From contig NZ_LIQQ01000144.1 in the NCBI RefSeq assembly GCF_001418565.1, positions 1-47,702 on the forward strand: DNA of 47,702 bases. Reading direction: 5' to 3'. This document shows positions 1 to 8,900 of the stretch, piece after piece. This stretch comes from Streptomyces graminilatus. Its GTDB lineage: Bacteria; Actinomycetota; Actinomycetes; Streptomycetales; Streptomycetaceae. The notes under the pieces are model-generated. The model did not search any database. It saw only the letters and a list, made by a program, of their open reading frames with translations, and had not been told where the DNA came from. The stretch's first letter is position 1. Each line of letters opens with the position of its first letter. The position numbers and the translations under genes are program-made.

Positions 1-26
1 GGTGGGGAACACCCCTGCGGGCGTGG

Positions 27-524
27 TCAGGTGCGGGCGATCGGGGCCCGTACCGCCTGTGTCAGGGTTGTGAGGGCCTCGGGGGTGAGTTCCACCTCCA
101 GGCCCCGGCGGCCCGCCGAGACACAGATCGTGTCGTGGGTGTCCGCCGAGGTGTCCAGGACCGTGCGGAGTTTCTTGCGCTGGCCCAGGGGGGAGATCCC
201 GCCCCGCACGTAGCCCGTCGTGCGTTCCGCCAGGGTGGGGTCCGCCATGGACGCCCGTTTGCCCGAGACCGCCGTTGCCAGGGCCTTCAGGTCCAGCTGG
301 CCCGCCACCGGGACCACCGCCACCGTCAGCACCCCGTCCACGTCCGCCACCAGGGTCTTGAAGACGCGCTCGGGCGACACCCCCATCGCCTCGGCGGCCT
401 CCTCGCCGTACGAGGGATGCGCGGGGTCGTGCTCGTACGCGTGCACCTTGAACGCGACGCCCGCCGCAGTCAGGGCCACCGTCGCCGGTGTTCCGCCCGG
501 TTGCTGTTGTTTCTTTTTCGCCAT
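27..524 (-). CDS. ybaK: YbaK/EbsC-type aminoacyl-tRNA deacylase
   Basis: 165-aa cytosolic protein of the YbaK/ProX trans-editing family, which hydrolyses mischarged aminoacyl-tRNA, classically Cys-tRNA(Pro). Visible signs are the family length, a VFKTLV segment carrying the conserved lysine (about residue 56), and a GGISPLGQRKK segment (about 108-118). The ATG at 524 opens MAKKKQQQ and follows a weak purine-rich stretch. The start lies 16 nt after the end of the LON-domain gene at 541, so the two may be co-transcribed. Substrate specificity (Cys-tRNA(Pro) or another mischarged tRNA) cannot be read from sequence. Confidence 0.9.
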   Translation of the reverse strand: MAKKKQQQPGGTPATVALTAAGVAFKVHAYEHDPAHPSYGEEAAEAMGVSPERVFKTLVADVDGVLTVAVVPVAGQLDLKALATAVSGKRASMADPTLAERTTGYVRGGISPLGQRKKLRTVLDTSADTHDTICVSAGRRGLEVELTPEALTTLTQAVRAPIART

Positions 525-540
525 CCTGGTTCCGCTCCCC

Positions 541-1281
541 TCAGTTGAGGCTTGTCGGGCTGCGTGTCAGTTCCGCCGCCGGGAGCGACGGGAGGTTGCG
601 GATGATCGCCGTCTCCGAGCGCAGGAGCTTCAGTTCCTCGCGGAGGCGGGACGAGGTGTCCGGGGCCTGGAGCAGGCGCTGCTTCGACGGGGTGTCCAGC
701 ATCATCGCCGCCGCCACCAGGTACGACACCACCGACGGCTCGTCGGGCAGGTCGGCGCCCGTCGACAGGGAGCGTTCCCGGGCGCCCGCCAGGCGCTTCT
801 GGTACTGGCGGAAGGCCCGCAGGACACCCTCGGCCAGCGCGCCGGCGCCGTCACCGGCGGACTCCTCCAGCTCCTCCAGTTCCGCCGTGAGGAACGGGCC
901 CGAGGCCTCCACGGACACCAGCCGCACCCGGGTCGTACCGGTCGCCAGCACCTCGTACGTACCGTCGGCCCGTTCCCTGATCGTCGCCGCGTCCGCCACG
1001 CAGCCCACGGAGTGGAACGCCTTGGCCGGGTCGTCGCCGAAGCCCGCCGTGGGCCCGCGTTCGGGCACCGCCGTCTGGTCGGGCAGGCCCTGCGCGCTGG
1101 GTGCCACCTCGTGGCCGTCGCGGATCGTCACGACGGCGAACCTGCGCGGTTCGTCCTCGGGAGTCTTGAGGAGTTCGCGCATCATGGCGCGATACCGCTC
1201 CTCGAAGATGTTCAGCGGGAGGACGAGTCCCGGGAACAGCACGGAGTTGAGCGGGAAGAGAGGCAGCCGGACGGTGGTCAC
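541..1281 (-). CDS. LON peptidase substrate-binding domain protein
   Basis: 246-aa protein beginning with the sequence typical of the LON N-terminal domain (RLPLFPLNSVLFPG, then LPLNIFEERYR). It has no AAA+ ATPase or Ser-Lys protease domain, so it is a stand-alone LON-N protein, not a protease. Such proteins are common in actinobacteria; a role in substrate recognition is inferred only. I prefer the GTG at 1281, which gives VTTVRLPLF at once; a TTG at 1290 is the alternative. It sits between ybaK and the 1293-2369 gene with very short gaps, suggesting one minus-strand transcript. Confidence 0.85.
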   Translation of the reverse strand: MTTVRLPLFPLNSVLFPGLVLPLNIFEERYRAMMRELLKTPEDEPRRFAVVTIRDGHEVAPSAQGLPDQTAVPERGPTAGFGDDPAKAFHSVGCVADAATIRERADGTYEVLATGTTRVRLVSVEASGPFLTAELEELEESAGDGAGALAEGVLRAFRQYQKRLAGARERSLSTGADLPDEPSVVSYLVAAAMMLDTPSKQRLLQAPDTSSRLREELKLLRSETAIIRNLPSLPAAELTRSPTSLN

Positions 1282-1292
1282 GACGGGCAAGC

Positions 1293-2369
1293 CTAGTGGT
1301 CGGCCGGGTGTGCGCGTCCGCCGTGCTCACTCCGTGGATGACACGTGCAGACCGCGCAGCGGGTGGCGGACGCGTTCCGGTGGATCTCCTCGCGCGCTTC
1401 GAGGAACCTGGCGAGCGGGTCGTCCGAGAACCGGTCCCAGGGGAACGACGAGGCGTACGGGCCGGTCAGGCGCAGTTGCTGGAGGGCGTCCTGCCAGCGG
1501 CCGAGTCCCATCAGGACGTAGATCAGCAGGTTGCGCGGCTCGGCCGCACAGGGGGATGCCGCCGGGTGCGCCGTCGACAGGGTGACGGCGGCGTCCGCCG
1601 CCGCGTCCAGACGGGCCCGGTCCACCGCCGTCCTGCCGTCGCCCTCGGTCAGCCAGGCGAACGCCGCGCGCAGGGGCAGTGTCTGGACGAGCGAGCAGGG
1701 CAGGGCGTCCTGGGCGGCCCGCTCGGCGAAGTCGAAGCACTCGCGGTGCGAGCCGAGGCCGTCCGAGGACCGGAAGCGGCGCGTGGACAGGTACTTGAGC
1801 GCCGCCGCATGGCAGCCGTAGTGGTGCGGGGAGCGGCGCACGGCCTCGCCCCACAGCCGCTCGAACTCGCCGTGGTCCGCGTCACTGCCCCGGGCCCGGT
1901 CCAGCGCGATGCGCCAGGGCACCGGGTCGCGCGGGTCGCCCGCCACGGCGGCCTCGACCAACGGGCCGGTCTGGAGCAGGAGTTCGGCCCGGGCGGGGGA
2001 CTCCCAGGCGTGTGTCACCGCCAGCTCGGCCGCGACCAGCAGCGCGTCCGGGTCGTCGGGGGCGGCGGCGCGCCAGGACGTGAACCACTCGGCGCGGGAG
2101 TGCGCGAACGCGGCCAGCCGGATCACGTACCGGTCGCGGTTCTCCCACTCGGCCGTGCGGCGGGTGGCTGCCAGCAGGTCGGCCGCGGGCCCGTACTCGC
2201 CCCGGCCCGCCGCGACGAGCGCGGGGCCCAGGCGCGCGTCGGGCGCGTCGAGCAGGACCTCGTCGTCGGCGGGCAGTCCGGCGGCGGCGAGGCGTGGAGA
2301 CGGCGGGATGTTCCGGACCGCCCTGCTGGAACGGAGGAACGCACGCAGCGAAGCCATGGTGTCGACCAT
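1293..2369 (-). CDS. conserved hypothetical helical (TPR-like) protein
   Basis: About 358 aa, soluble, rich in alanine, arginine and tryptophan. Helix-pair patterns such as AAELAVTHAWESPARAELLL and alternating small and aromatic residues through residues 50-330 suggest TPR-like repeats, but I recognise no named domain. The C-terminus holds a small Cys/His cluster (CAVCTCHP). I chose the ATG at 2369; the frame stays open to a TTG at 2402 with an AGGG upstream, and an ATG at 2357 is also possible. Its stop lies 11 nt before the LON-domain start at 1281. Function unknown. Confidence 0.75.
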   Translation of the reverse strand: MVDTMASLRAFLRSSRAVRNIPPSPRLAAAGLPADDEVLLDAPDARLGPALVAAGRGEYGPAADLLAATRRTAEWENRDRYVIRLAAFAHSRAEWFTSWRAAAPDDPDALLVAAELAVTHAWESPARAELLLQTGPLVEAAVAGDPRDPVPWRIALDRARGSDADHGEFERLWGEAVRRSPHHYGCHAAALKYLSTRRFRSSDGLGSHRECFDFAERAAQDALPCSLVQTLPLRAAFAWLTEGDGRTAVDRARLDAAADAAVTLSTAHPAASPCAAEPRNLLIYVLMGLGRWQDALQQLRLTGPYASSFPWDRFSDDPLARFLEAREEIHRNASATRCAVCTCHPRSEHGGRAHPADH

Positions 2370-2465
2370 TGAAAGGCGCAGGTCGGGGTCGCGCCAGCCC
2401 AAACACGCACCCTGTTTTTAGTTGTACGGTCCGAGGTGAGGAGATCGTGAAGAAATGAGCTTCGC

Positions 2466-4064
2466 TCAGTTTCTGCTCAGCAGCCGGGTGGCCCCCGCCG
2501 CCACCGTCGTCGCCAGGATCCAGCCCAGCATGATGATCGCCGCGGCCAGCCACTGCCAGCCGCCGCGTAACTGCCAGTAGCCGACCTGGCCCAGGTCGAT
2601 CACCGGGAGAAGCAGGTCGAGGGCGAAGAGGGAGGGGTTCCACGGTGGGTGCTGCCCACTGTTCATGGGTGGGTGGCTGGCGTGCGCGAACGCCACCGAA
2701 CTCGCCGCCCACAGCACCGCCATCCACACGGCGGCCCGGCCGGGCCGGTACCCGTAGGCGACCGTCCAGTCCTGCGCGTACCCCCAGAGCTTCGCCGCCG
2801 GTGGCAGCGTCTCGCGGCGCCGGCGCTGCTTGGCGAGCAGCACCTCGCGCGCGTCCTCGTCCTCGCCGCCGTTGCGCAGCACGGCGGCGAGCCGTTCGTA
2901 CGGCTCCGGGCTGTACTCGGCGGTCGCCGCCGCCACCCACGCCAGCCGCTCGGCCGGCGGGAACGGCCCCTGCGGTACGAGGTTCTCGTACCCGAAGCCG
3001 CCCATGTGCAGGTTGCCCGGACCCGGCCAGCTGTCCGCCCGGTCCACGAGGTTGACGACCTTGGCGCCCGACAGCACCACCTTGCCGCGCTCCGGCCGCT
3101 CCCCGAGGAAGCGCAGCTCGGGCGTCTGCACCCGCAGCAGCGACACCTGCTGGTCGTCGGTGAGGACCAGGCAGGCGCGTTCGAAGTCGACGGCGTCGCC
3201 GAACCGGCCGTCGTCGAGCCGGATCCCGCCCTCGCACTCGAAACGCTGGACGCGGGTCCCGCGCGCGGGGGTCGTCCCGCTGGTCAGGACGGGGTTCCAG
3301 ACGCCCGCCGGGGTCAGATACAGCGTGCGGCCCACCGTCAACTGGGGGGCGTTGAGCGCGAGCCGTCCGTACGGGTTGGCGAGCCTGCTGCCGCGCAGGC
3401 TCAGCGAGACGCCGATCGTCGCCCCGCGCAGGCTCAGCTCGCCGTGCGACTCCAGCATCTCCGCCTGGAGGTCCTGGCCGACGCTCATGCCGTCCGCGAC
3501 GATCGAACGCCCGCGCCGGTCCCGGTAGACGATCGCCTGGTTGAGCAGCAGATCCGTACCGATCCGCGCGTCGGCGAGCCGGGCTCCGTTGTGGAAGCGG
3601 CAGCGGGGGAGGTGCAGATCGCCCTCGGTGTGCACCCGGGCCGCCTCCAGCCGGGGCACCGAGCAGTTCACCAGCCGTACGGTCGTGAAGTGGGCCTCCG
3701 GCACGAGGATCTCCTTCTCGAACCGGCAGCTCTTCAGCTCGACGTACGGCACGATCGTGCCGCCCGCCAGATCCAGCGTGCCGTTGATCTGCACGCCGGT
3801 GAGCTTGAGGGACGCCACGCGCCCGGCGAGCGCCGGCGGGCCGTCGAGGAGCAGCCAGCACACGATGCGGGCCCGTACGGTGCGTTCGGCGCCCCAGGGA
3901 TGGCCGCCGTGCGGATCGTCGACGACGGTGTCGCCGCTGCTCAGGTCGTACGCACTGCCGTTGCGGAAGGCCAGCCACATGCCGAGTTCGGCCGCGCTCA
4001 GGTCGTCCGGTGGTTCCCCCGCGTTCGCCGAGCCCCCCGCGCGGATGCCGGCACCCTCTGTCAC
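2466..4064 (-). CDS. beta-helix-like membrane-anchored protein with a TTA codon
   Basis: About 532 aa. The long middle part (roughly residues 80-330) is a run of short repeats of the pattern L-x-L-x-G-A-x-I with alternating hydrophobic residues, as in pentapeptide-like or right-handed beta-helix proteins. The C-terminus has two clear membrane segments (about 443-465 and 505-528) around a hydrophobic FALDLLLPVIDLGQ stretch. Relatives are often labelled membrane-associated oxidoreductase, but I see no cofactor motif. The GTG at 4064 is chosen for its GGGAG six nt upstream; the frame is open to a TTG at 4217 but that N-terminus looks non-coding. Plus-strand 2568-2570 (TAA) is an in-frame TTA leucine codon, so translation may need the bldA tRNA. 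Confidence 0.75.
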   Translation of the reverse strand: MTEGAGIRAGGSANAGEPPDDLSAAELGMWLAFRNGSAYDLSSGDTVVDDPHGGHPWGAERTVRARIVCWLLLDGPPALAGRVASLKLTGVQINGTLDLAGGTIVPYVELKSCRFEKEILVPEAHFTTVRLVNCSVPRLEAARVHTEGDLHLPRCRFHNGARLADARIGTDLLLNQAIVYRDRRGRSIVADGMSVGQDLQAEMLESHGELSLRGATIGVSLSLRGSRLANPYGRLALNAPQLTVGRTLYLTPAGVWNPVLTSGTTPARGTRVQRFECEGGIRLDDGRFGDAVDFERACLVLTDDQQVSLLRVQTPELRFLGERPERGKVVLSGAKVVNLVDRADSWPGPGNLHMGGFGYENLVPQGPFPPAERLAWVAAATAEYSPEPYERLAAVLRNGGEDEDAREVLLAKQRRRRETLPPAAKLWGYAQDWTVAYGYRPGRAAVWMAVLWAASSVAFAHASHPPMNSGQHPPWNPSLFALDLLLPVIDLGQVGYWQLRGGWQWLAAAIIMLGWILATTVAAGATRLLSRN

Positions 4065-4222
4065 GACGTTCTCCCACTCCTCCCCAGGCCACCCGGTGTC
4101 ACCAGGGGTTACCAACAGGTTTAGTACAACCGTTCTGCCCGCTCGGTAACCCTCTGAACTCAAAACGTGAAGCTGATCTTCCGGGTTCCCCGGGCGGCCC
4201 GTGGACGGGCGCCGCAACGCTC

Positions 4223-4241
4223 TGTATCAGCCACTGATACA
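4223..4241. promoter_or_regulatory. 19-bp palindrome upstream of the his operon
   Basis: TGTATCAG-CCA-CTGATACA: two perfect 8-bp arms around 3 nt. It is AT-rich inside very GC-rich DNA, lies 39 nt before the hisD GTG and within the 216-nt divergent gap to the gene starting at 4064. Size and symmetry fit a dimeric repressor site; the regulator is unknown. I see nothing else convincing in 4065-4280. Confidence 0.6.
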
Positions 4242-4280
4242 TGCGGACAGTGCCCGATCCCCGTCTGAGAGAATTGCGAC

Positions 4281-5630
4281 GTGATCTCGCGAATCGATCT
4301 GCGCGGCGACGCCCTCCCCGAGGGACCCGCCCTGCGCGACCTGCTGCCCCGAGCCGACTTCGACGTCTCGGCCGCCCTGGAGAAGGTGCGCCCGATCTGC
4401 GAGGCCGTGCGTCATCGGGGCGACGCGGCGCTGATCGACTTCGCCGAGAGGTTCGACGGAGTACGGCTGGAATCCGTACGGGTGCCGGTGAAAGCCCTCG
4501 CCGACGCGCTGGAGGCGCTCGACCCGGCCGTCCGCGCGGCCCTGGAGGAGTCCATCCGCCGCGCCCGTCTCGTCCACCGCGAGCAGCGCCGTACGACGCA
4601 CACGACCCAGGTCGCGCCCGGCGGCTCGGTCACCGAGAAGTGGGTGCCCGTGGACCGGGTCGGACTGTACGCGCCCGGCGGCCGGTCCGTGTACCCGTCC
4701 TCCGTGATCATGAACGTGGTGCCCGCGCAGGAGGCGGGTGTGGAGTCCATCGCCCTCGCCTCCCCGGCCCAGGCCGACTTCGACGGGCTGCCGCACCCCA
4801 CCATCCTCGCCGCCTGCGCCCTCCTCGGCGTCGACGAGGTGTACGCGGCCGGTGGCGCCACCGCCGTCGCGATGTTCGCGTACGGCACCGAGTCCTGCGC
4901 GCCCGCCAACATGGTGACCGGCCCCGGCAACATCTGGGTCGCCGCCGCCAAGCGGTACTTCGCGGGGAAGATCGGCATCGACACCGAGGCCGGCCCGACC
5001 GAGATCGCGATCCTCGCCGACGACACCGCCGACCCGGTGCACGTCGCCGCCGACCTGATCAGCCAGGCCGAGCACGACCCGCTCGCCGCCGCCGTCCTCG
5101 TCACGGACTCCGTGGCGCTCGCCGACGCGGTCGAGAAGGAACTGGAGCCGCAGGTCGCGGCCACCAAGCACATCGAGGACCGGATCGCCCCGGCGCTGGC
5201 CGGCAGGCAGTCCGCGATCGTCGTCGTGGACGGCGTGGAGGAAGGGCTGCGGGTCGTCGACGCGTACGGCGCCGAGCACCTGGAGATCCAGACCGCGAAC
5301 GCCGCGGCCGTGGCCGACCGGGTCCGCAACGCCGGCGCGATCTTCGTCGGCCCCTGGTCGCCGGTCTCCCTCGGCGACTACGCGGCCGGGTCCAACCACG
5401 TCCTGCCGACCGGCGGCTGCGCCTGCCACTCCTCCGGTCTGTCCGTCCAGTCCTTCCTGCGCGGCATCCACATCGTCGACTACACGCGGGACGCGCTGGC
5501 CGACGTGGCGCACCACGTGGTGACGCTGGCGGAGGCGGAGGACCTGCCCGCGCACGGCGCGGCGGTCAAGGCAAGGTTTGTCGGAGACGAACGAATGTCG
5601 CGTGGGTGGAAGGTGCCTGAGAGCAAGTGA
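4281..5630 (+). CDS. hisD: histidinol dehydrogenase
   Basis: 449-aa enzyme for the last two steps of histidine synthesis, oxidising L-histidinol to L-histidine with two NAD+. Family signs include [16 protein letters not shown], the zinc-ligand stretch [10 protein letters not shown] with Gln and His, GAEHLEIQT, and the C-terminal HGAAVKARF with a conserved His. The GTG start gives MISRIDLRG, normal for actinobacterial HisD. It is the first gene of the his operon; the stop TGA overlaps the hisC GTG by 4 nt (GTGA), so hisC is probably translationally coupled. Confidence 0.97.
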   Translation: MISRIDLRGDALPEGPALRDLLPRADFDVSAALEKVRPICEAVRHRGDAALIDFAERFDGVRLESVRVPVKALADALEALDPAVRAALEESIRRARLVHREQRRTTHTTQVAPGGSVTEKWVPVDRVGLYAPGGRSVYPSSVIMNVVPAQEAGVESIALASPAQADFDGLPHPTILAACALLGVDEVYAAGGATAVAMFAYGTESCAPANMVTGPGNIWVAAAKRYFAGKIGIDTEAGPTEIAILADDTADPVHVAADLISQAEHDPLAAAVLVTDSVALADAVEKELEPQVAATKHIEDRIAPALAGRQSAIVVVDGVEEGLRVVDAYGAEHLEIQTANAAAVADRVRNAGAIFVGPWSPVSLGDYAAGSNHVLPTGGCACHSSGLSVQSFLRGIHIVDYTRDALADVAHHVVTLAEAEDLPAHGAAVKARFVGDERMSRGWKVPESK

Positions 5631-6736
5631 ACTTCGGAATCGACGATCTCCCCGTACGGGACGAGCTGCGCGGCAAGTCGCCGTACGGCGCGCCCCAGCT
5701 CGACGTCCCCGTACGGCTGAACACCAACGAGAACCCCTACCCGCTGCCCGAGGCGCTCGTCGAGCGGATCGCCGAACGGGTGCGCGAGGCGGCCCGCGAC
5801 CTCAACCGTTACCCCGACCGGGACGCCGTGGAGCTGCGTACGCGGCTCGCCGAGTACCTGACGGACACCTCGGGCCACGAGGTCGGCCTCGCCAACGTGT
5901 GGGCCGCCAACGGGTCCAACGAGGTGATCCAGCAACTGCTCCAGACCTTCGGCGGGCCCGGCCGTACGGCCATCGGCTTCGAGCCCTCGTACTCGATGCA
6001 CGGGCTCATCGCGCGCGGGACGGGCACCGGGTGGATCTCCGGCCCCCGCAACGACGACTTCACGATCGATCTCGCGGCGGCCGAGAAGGCCATCGCCGAG
6101 CACCGGCCCGACGTCGTCTTCATCACCACCCCCAACAACCCCACCGGGAACGCGGTCCCGCGCGAGACCGTCCTCGCGCTGTACGAGGCCGCGCAGGCCG
6201 CGAAGCCGTCGATGGTCGTGGTCGACGAGGCGTACGTCGAGTTCAGCCACGGCGACTCCCTGCTGCCGCTGATCGAGGGACGGCCGAATCTCGTCGTCTC
6301 ACGGACCATGTCCAAGGCGTTCGGCGCGGCGGGCCTGCGCCTGGGCTATCTCGCCGCGCACCCGGCCGTCGTCGACGCCGTGCAGCTCGTACGGTTGCCC
6401 TATCACCTGTCGGCCGTGGCGCAGGCGACCGCCCTGGCGGCCCTGGAGCACACCGGCACACTGCTGAAGTACGTCGAGCAGCTGAAGGCCGAGCGGGACC
6501 GGCTGGTCGCCGAACTGCGTGCCCTCGGCTTCGACGTCACCGAGTCCGACGCCAACTTCGTGCAGTTCGGCACCTTCGCCGACTCCCACGAGGCCTGGCA
6601 GCGGATCCTCGACCAGGGTGTCCTGGTCCGGGACAACGGCGTCCCCGGATGGCTGCGGGTCACCGCCGGAACCCCCGCCGAGAACGACGCGTTCCTCGAC
6701 GCGGTACGTGAACTGAAGAAAGAACAGGACCAGTAA
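5627..6736 (+). CDS. hisC: histidinol-phosphate aminotransferase
   Basis: 369-aa PLP-dependent fold-type I aminotransferase that converts imidazole acetol phosphate plus glutamate to histidinol phosphate. Visible are the N-terminal [11 protein letters not shown], the cofactor region [17 protein letters not shown], and the PLP-lysine segment [17 protein letters not shown]. Length is normal. It starts with a GTG inside the hisD stop and ends with TAATG, sharing one base with the hisB ATG. Together these features and its place between hisD and hisB leave little doubt. Confidence 0.97.
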   Translation: MNFGIDDLPVRDELRGKSPYGAPQLDVPVRLNTNENPYPLPEALVERIAERVREAARDLNRYPDRDAVELRTRLAEYLTDTSGHEVGLANVWAANGSNEVIQQLLQTFGGPGRTAIGFEPSYSMHGLIARGTGTGWISGPRNDDFTIDLAAAEKAIAEHRPDVVFITTPNNPTGNAVPRETVLALYEAAQAAKPSMVVVDEAYVEFSHGDSLLPLIEGRPNLVVSRTMSKAFGAAGLRLGYLAAHPAVVDAVQLVRLPYHLSAVAQATALAALEHTGTLLKYVEQLKAERDRLVAELRALGFDVTESDANFVQFGTFADSHEAWQRILDQGVLVRDNGVPGWLRVTAGTPAENDAFLDAVRELKKEQDQ

Positions 6737-7329
6737 TGAGCCGCGTCGGACGCGTGGAGCGCACCACCAAGGAGACGTCGGTCCTCGTCGAGATCGATCT
6801 CGACGGCACCGGCAAGGTCGAGGTGTCGACGGGCGTCGGCTTCTACGACCACATGCTCGACCAGCTCGGCCGGCACGGTCTGTTCGACCTGACCGTGAAG
6901 ACCGAGGGCGACCTGCACATCGACTCGCACCACACCATCGAGGACACCGCCCTCGCCCTCGGCGCCGCCTTCAAGCAGGCCCTCGGCGACAAGGTCGGCA
7001 TCTACCGCTTCGGCAACTGCACGGTCCCCCTGGACGAGTCCCTCGCCCAGGTGACGGTCGACCTGTCCGGCCGCCCGTACCTCGTGCACACCGAGCCCGA
7101 GAAGATGGCGCCGATGATCGGCGAGTACGACACCACGATGACCCGGCACATCCTGGAGTCCTTCGTCGCCCAGGCCCAGATCGCGCTGCACGTGCACGTG
7201 CCCTACGGGCGCAACGCGCACCACATCGTGGAGTGCCAGTTCAAGGCCCTCGCGCGGGCGCTGCGGTACGCCTCCGAGCGTGACCCGCGCGCGGCGGGCA
7301 TCCTCCCCTCCACGAAGGGCGCCCTGTAA
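6736..7329 (+). CDS. hisB: imidazoleglycerol-phosphate dehydratase
   Basis: 197-aa monofunctional HisB, dehydrating imidazole glycerol phosphate to imidazole acetol phosphate. The two metal-binding His clusters are present: [12 protein letters not shown] (about 71-82) and NAHHIVE with its ECQFKA continuation (about 158-167). There is no N-terminal phosphatase domain, so histidinol-phosphate phosphatase must be elsewhere. The ATG overlaps the hisC stop by one base. Confidence 0.97.
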   Translation: MSRVGRVERTTKETSVLVEIDLDGTGKVEVSTGVGFYDHMLDQLGRHGLFDLTVKTEGDLHIDSHHTIEDTALALGAAFKQALGDKVGIYRFGNCTVPLDESLAQVTVDLSGRPYLVHTEPEKMAPMIGEYDTTMTRHILESFVAQAQIALHVHVPYGRNAHHIVECQFKALARALRYASERDPRAAGILPSTKGAL

Positions 7330-7332
7330 GCC

Positions 7333-7497
7333 ATGAACGGCCTGTCCACCATCCTGATCGTCTTCGGACTGTTCCTGCTCGGCGGGATCTACTCCTTCGT
7401 CAAGCAGAAGATGCCGATGAGCCTCATCGTGTTGCTGTCGATAGGCGCCGCGATGTGCCTGGTCGCCGGCGTGCTGAGGCTGGAGGTCTGGAATTGA
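7333..7497 (+). CDS. 54-aa small membrane protein within the his operon
   Basis: Short gene of 54 codons starting ATG 3 nt after hisB. It encodes two hydrophobic stretches: about residues 5-21 ([17 protein letters not shown]) and 30-50 ([19 protein letters not shown]), joined by a short basic loop (VKQKMPM). This is a typical two-helix membrane hairpin. Its TGA overlaps the TTG start of hisH by 4 nt (TTGA), and the GGAGG inside its 3' end is the best ribosome site for hisH, so at minimum it couples hisB and hisH translation. Small proteins here recur in Streptomyces his operons (from memory). Function unknown. Confidence 0.8.
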   Translation: MNGLSTILIVFGLFLLGGIYSFVKQKMPMSLIVLLSIGAAMCLVAGVLRLEVWN

Positions 7498-8171
7498 GCA
7501 CATCCAACCCGTCCAACTCGTCCAAGGCTTCGAACGGAGCCAAGAAGGTCGTCGTCTTCGACTACGGCTTCGGGAACGTGCGGTCCGCGGAACGCGCCCT
7601 CGCGCGCGCGGGTGCCGACGTCGAGATAACGCGTGACTTCGACAGGGCCATGAACGCGGACGGGCTGCTGGTGCCCGGCGTCGGCGCCTTCGCCGCCTGT
7701 ATGCGGGGCCTGAAGGAGGCGCGCGGCGACTGGATCGTCGGGCGCAGGCTGGCCGGCGGACGTCCCGTCATGGGCATCTGCGTGGGCATGCAGATCCTCT
7801 TCGCGCGCGGTATCGAACACGGCGTCGAGACCGAGGGCCTCGACGAGTGGCCCGGCTCGGTCGAGCCGCTCCAGGCCGAGATCGTCCCCCACATGGGCTG
7901 GAACACCGTGGACGCCCCCGCCGACTCCCAGCTCTTCGCGGGCCTGGACGCCGACGCCCGCTTCTACTTCGTCCACTCGTACGCCGTCCACGACTGGACG
8001 CTGGAGACCGCGAACCCGCTGCTGCGCGCCCCCAAGGTCACCTGGTCGACGCACGGCAAGCCCTTCGTCGCGGCCGTCGAGAACGGCGCCCTGTGGGCCA
8101 CCCAGTTCCACCCCGAGAAGTCCGGCGACGCCGGAGCGCAGCTGCTCACCAACTGGATCGGAACCCTGTAG
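7494..8171 (+). CDS. hisH: imidazole glycerol phosphate synthase, glutaminase subunit
   Basis: About 225 aa class I glutamine amidotransferase that feeds ammonia to HisF. It has the nucleophile segment [10 protein letters not shown] with catalytic Cys and the HPEKSGD segment with His and Glu. The start is a TTG at 7494, overlapping the preceding stop, with GGAGG at 7482-7486. Starting there leaves a serine/asparagine-rich tail of about 16 residues ([17 protein letters not shown]) before the conserved [13 protein letters not shown]. The frame upstream is open to 7455 but would overlap the small membrane gene. Confidence 0.95.
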   Translation: MSTSNPSNSSKASNGAKKVVVFDYGFGNVRSAERALARAGADVEITRDFDRAMNADGLLVPGVGAFAACMRGLKEARGDWIVGRRLAGGRPVMGICVGMQILFARGIEHGVETEGLDEWPGSVEPLQAEIVPHMGWNTVDAPADSQLFAGLDADARFYFVHSYAVHDWTLETANPLLRAPKVTWSTHGKPFVAAVENGALWATQFHPEKSGDAGAQLLTNWIGTL

Positions 8172-8174
8172 ATC

Positions 8175-8900
8175 ATGGCCAAGCTCGAACTCCTCCCCGC
8201 CGTCGACGTCCGCGACGGCCAGGCGGTCCGCCTCGTGCACGGCGAGTCCGGCACGGAGACCTCGTACGGCTCCCCCCTGGAGGCCGCCCTCGCCTGGCAG
8301 CGCTCGGGCGCCGAGTGGCTGCACCTCGTCGACCTGGACGCCGCCTTCGGCACCGGCGACAACCGGAAGCTGATCGCCGAGGTCACCGGGGCGATGGACA
8401 TCAAGGTGGAGCTGTCCGGCGGAATCCGCGACGACGACACGCTGGCCGCCGCCCTGGCGACGGGCTGCACGCGCGTGAACCTCGGTACGGCCGCCCTGGA
8501 GACCCCGGACTGGGTCGCCAAGGTCATCGCCCAGCACGGCGACCGGATCGCGGTCGGCCTGGACGTCCGCGGCACCACGCTCCGCGGACGCGGCTGGACC
8601 CGCGACGGCGGCGACCTCTACGAGACGCTGGAGCGCCTCAACGGCGAGGGCTGCGCACGGTACGTCGTCACCGACATCGCCAAGGACGGCACCCTCCAGG
8701 GCCCCAACCTGGAACTCCTGAGGAACGTCTGCGCGGCGACCGACCGGCCCGTGGTGGCCTCCGGCGGCGTCTCCTCCCTGGACGACCTGCGGGCCATCGC
8801 CGAGCTGGTACCCCTCGGCGTCGAGGGCTCCATCGTCGGCAAGGCCCTGTACGCGAAGGCGTTCACCCTGGAAGAGGCACTGGAGGCGGTGGCCAAGTGA
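8175..8900 (+). CDS. priA: bifunctional phosphoribosyl isomerase A (HisA/TrpF)
   Basis: 241-aa (beta/alpha)8-barrel that isomerises ProFAR in histidine synthesis and, in actinobacteria, also phosphoribosylanthranilate in tryptophan synthesis. The two catalytic aspartates fall at residues 11 (LLPAVD) and 130 (VGLD), the numbering known for Streptomyces PriA; Arg-19 and the RGRGW loop (about 137-141) used for substrate switching are present. No trpF lies among the trp genes here, which fits the dual role. It is 3 nt after hisH and its stop overlaps the next GTG. Confidence 0.95.
   Translation: MAKLELLPAVDVRDGQAVRLVHGESGTETSYGSPLEAALAWQRSGAEWLHLVDLDAAFGTGDNRKLIAEVTGAMDIKVELSGGIRDDDTLAAALATGCTRVNLGTAALETPDWVAKVIAQHGDRIAVGLDVRGTTLRGRGWTRDGGDLYETLERLNGEGCARYVVTDIAKDGTLQGPNLELLRNVCAATDRPVVASGGVSSLDDLRAIAELVPLGVEGSIVGKALYAKAFTLEEALEAVAK

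Noticed and set aside
4065..4217. TTG start at 4217 for the beta-helix gene
   Set aside because: No ribosome site and non-coding-like N-terminus; GTG 4064 has GGGAG at good spacing.
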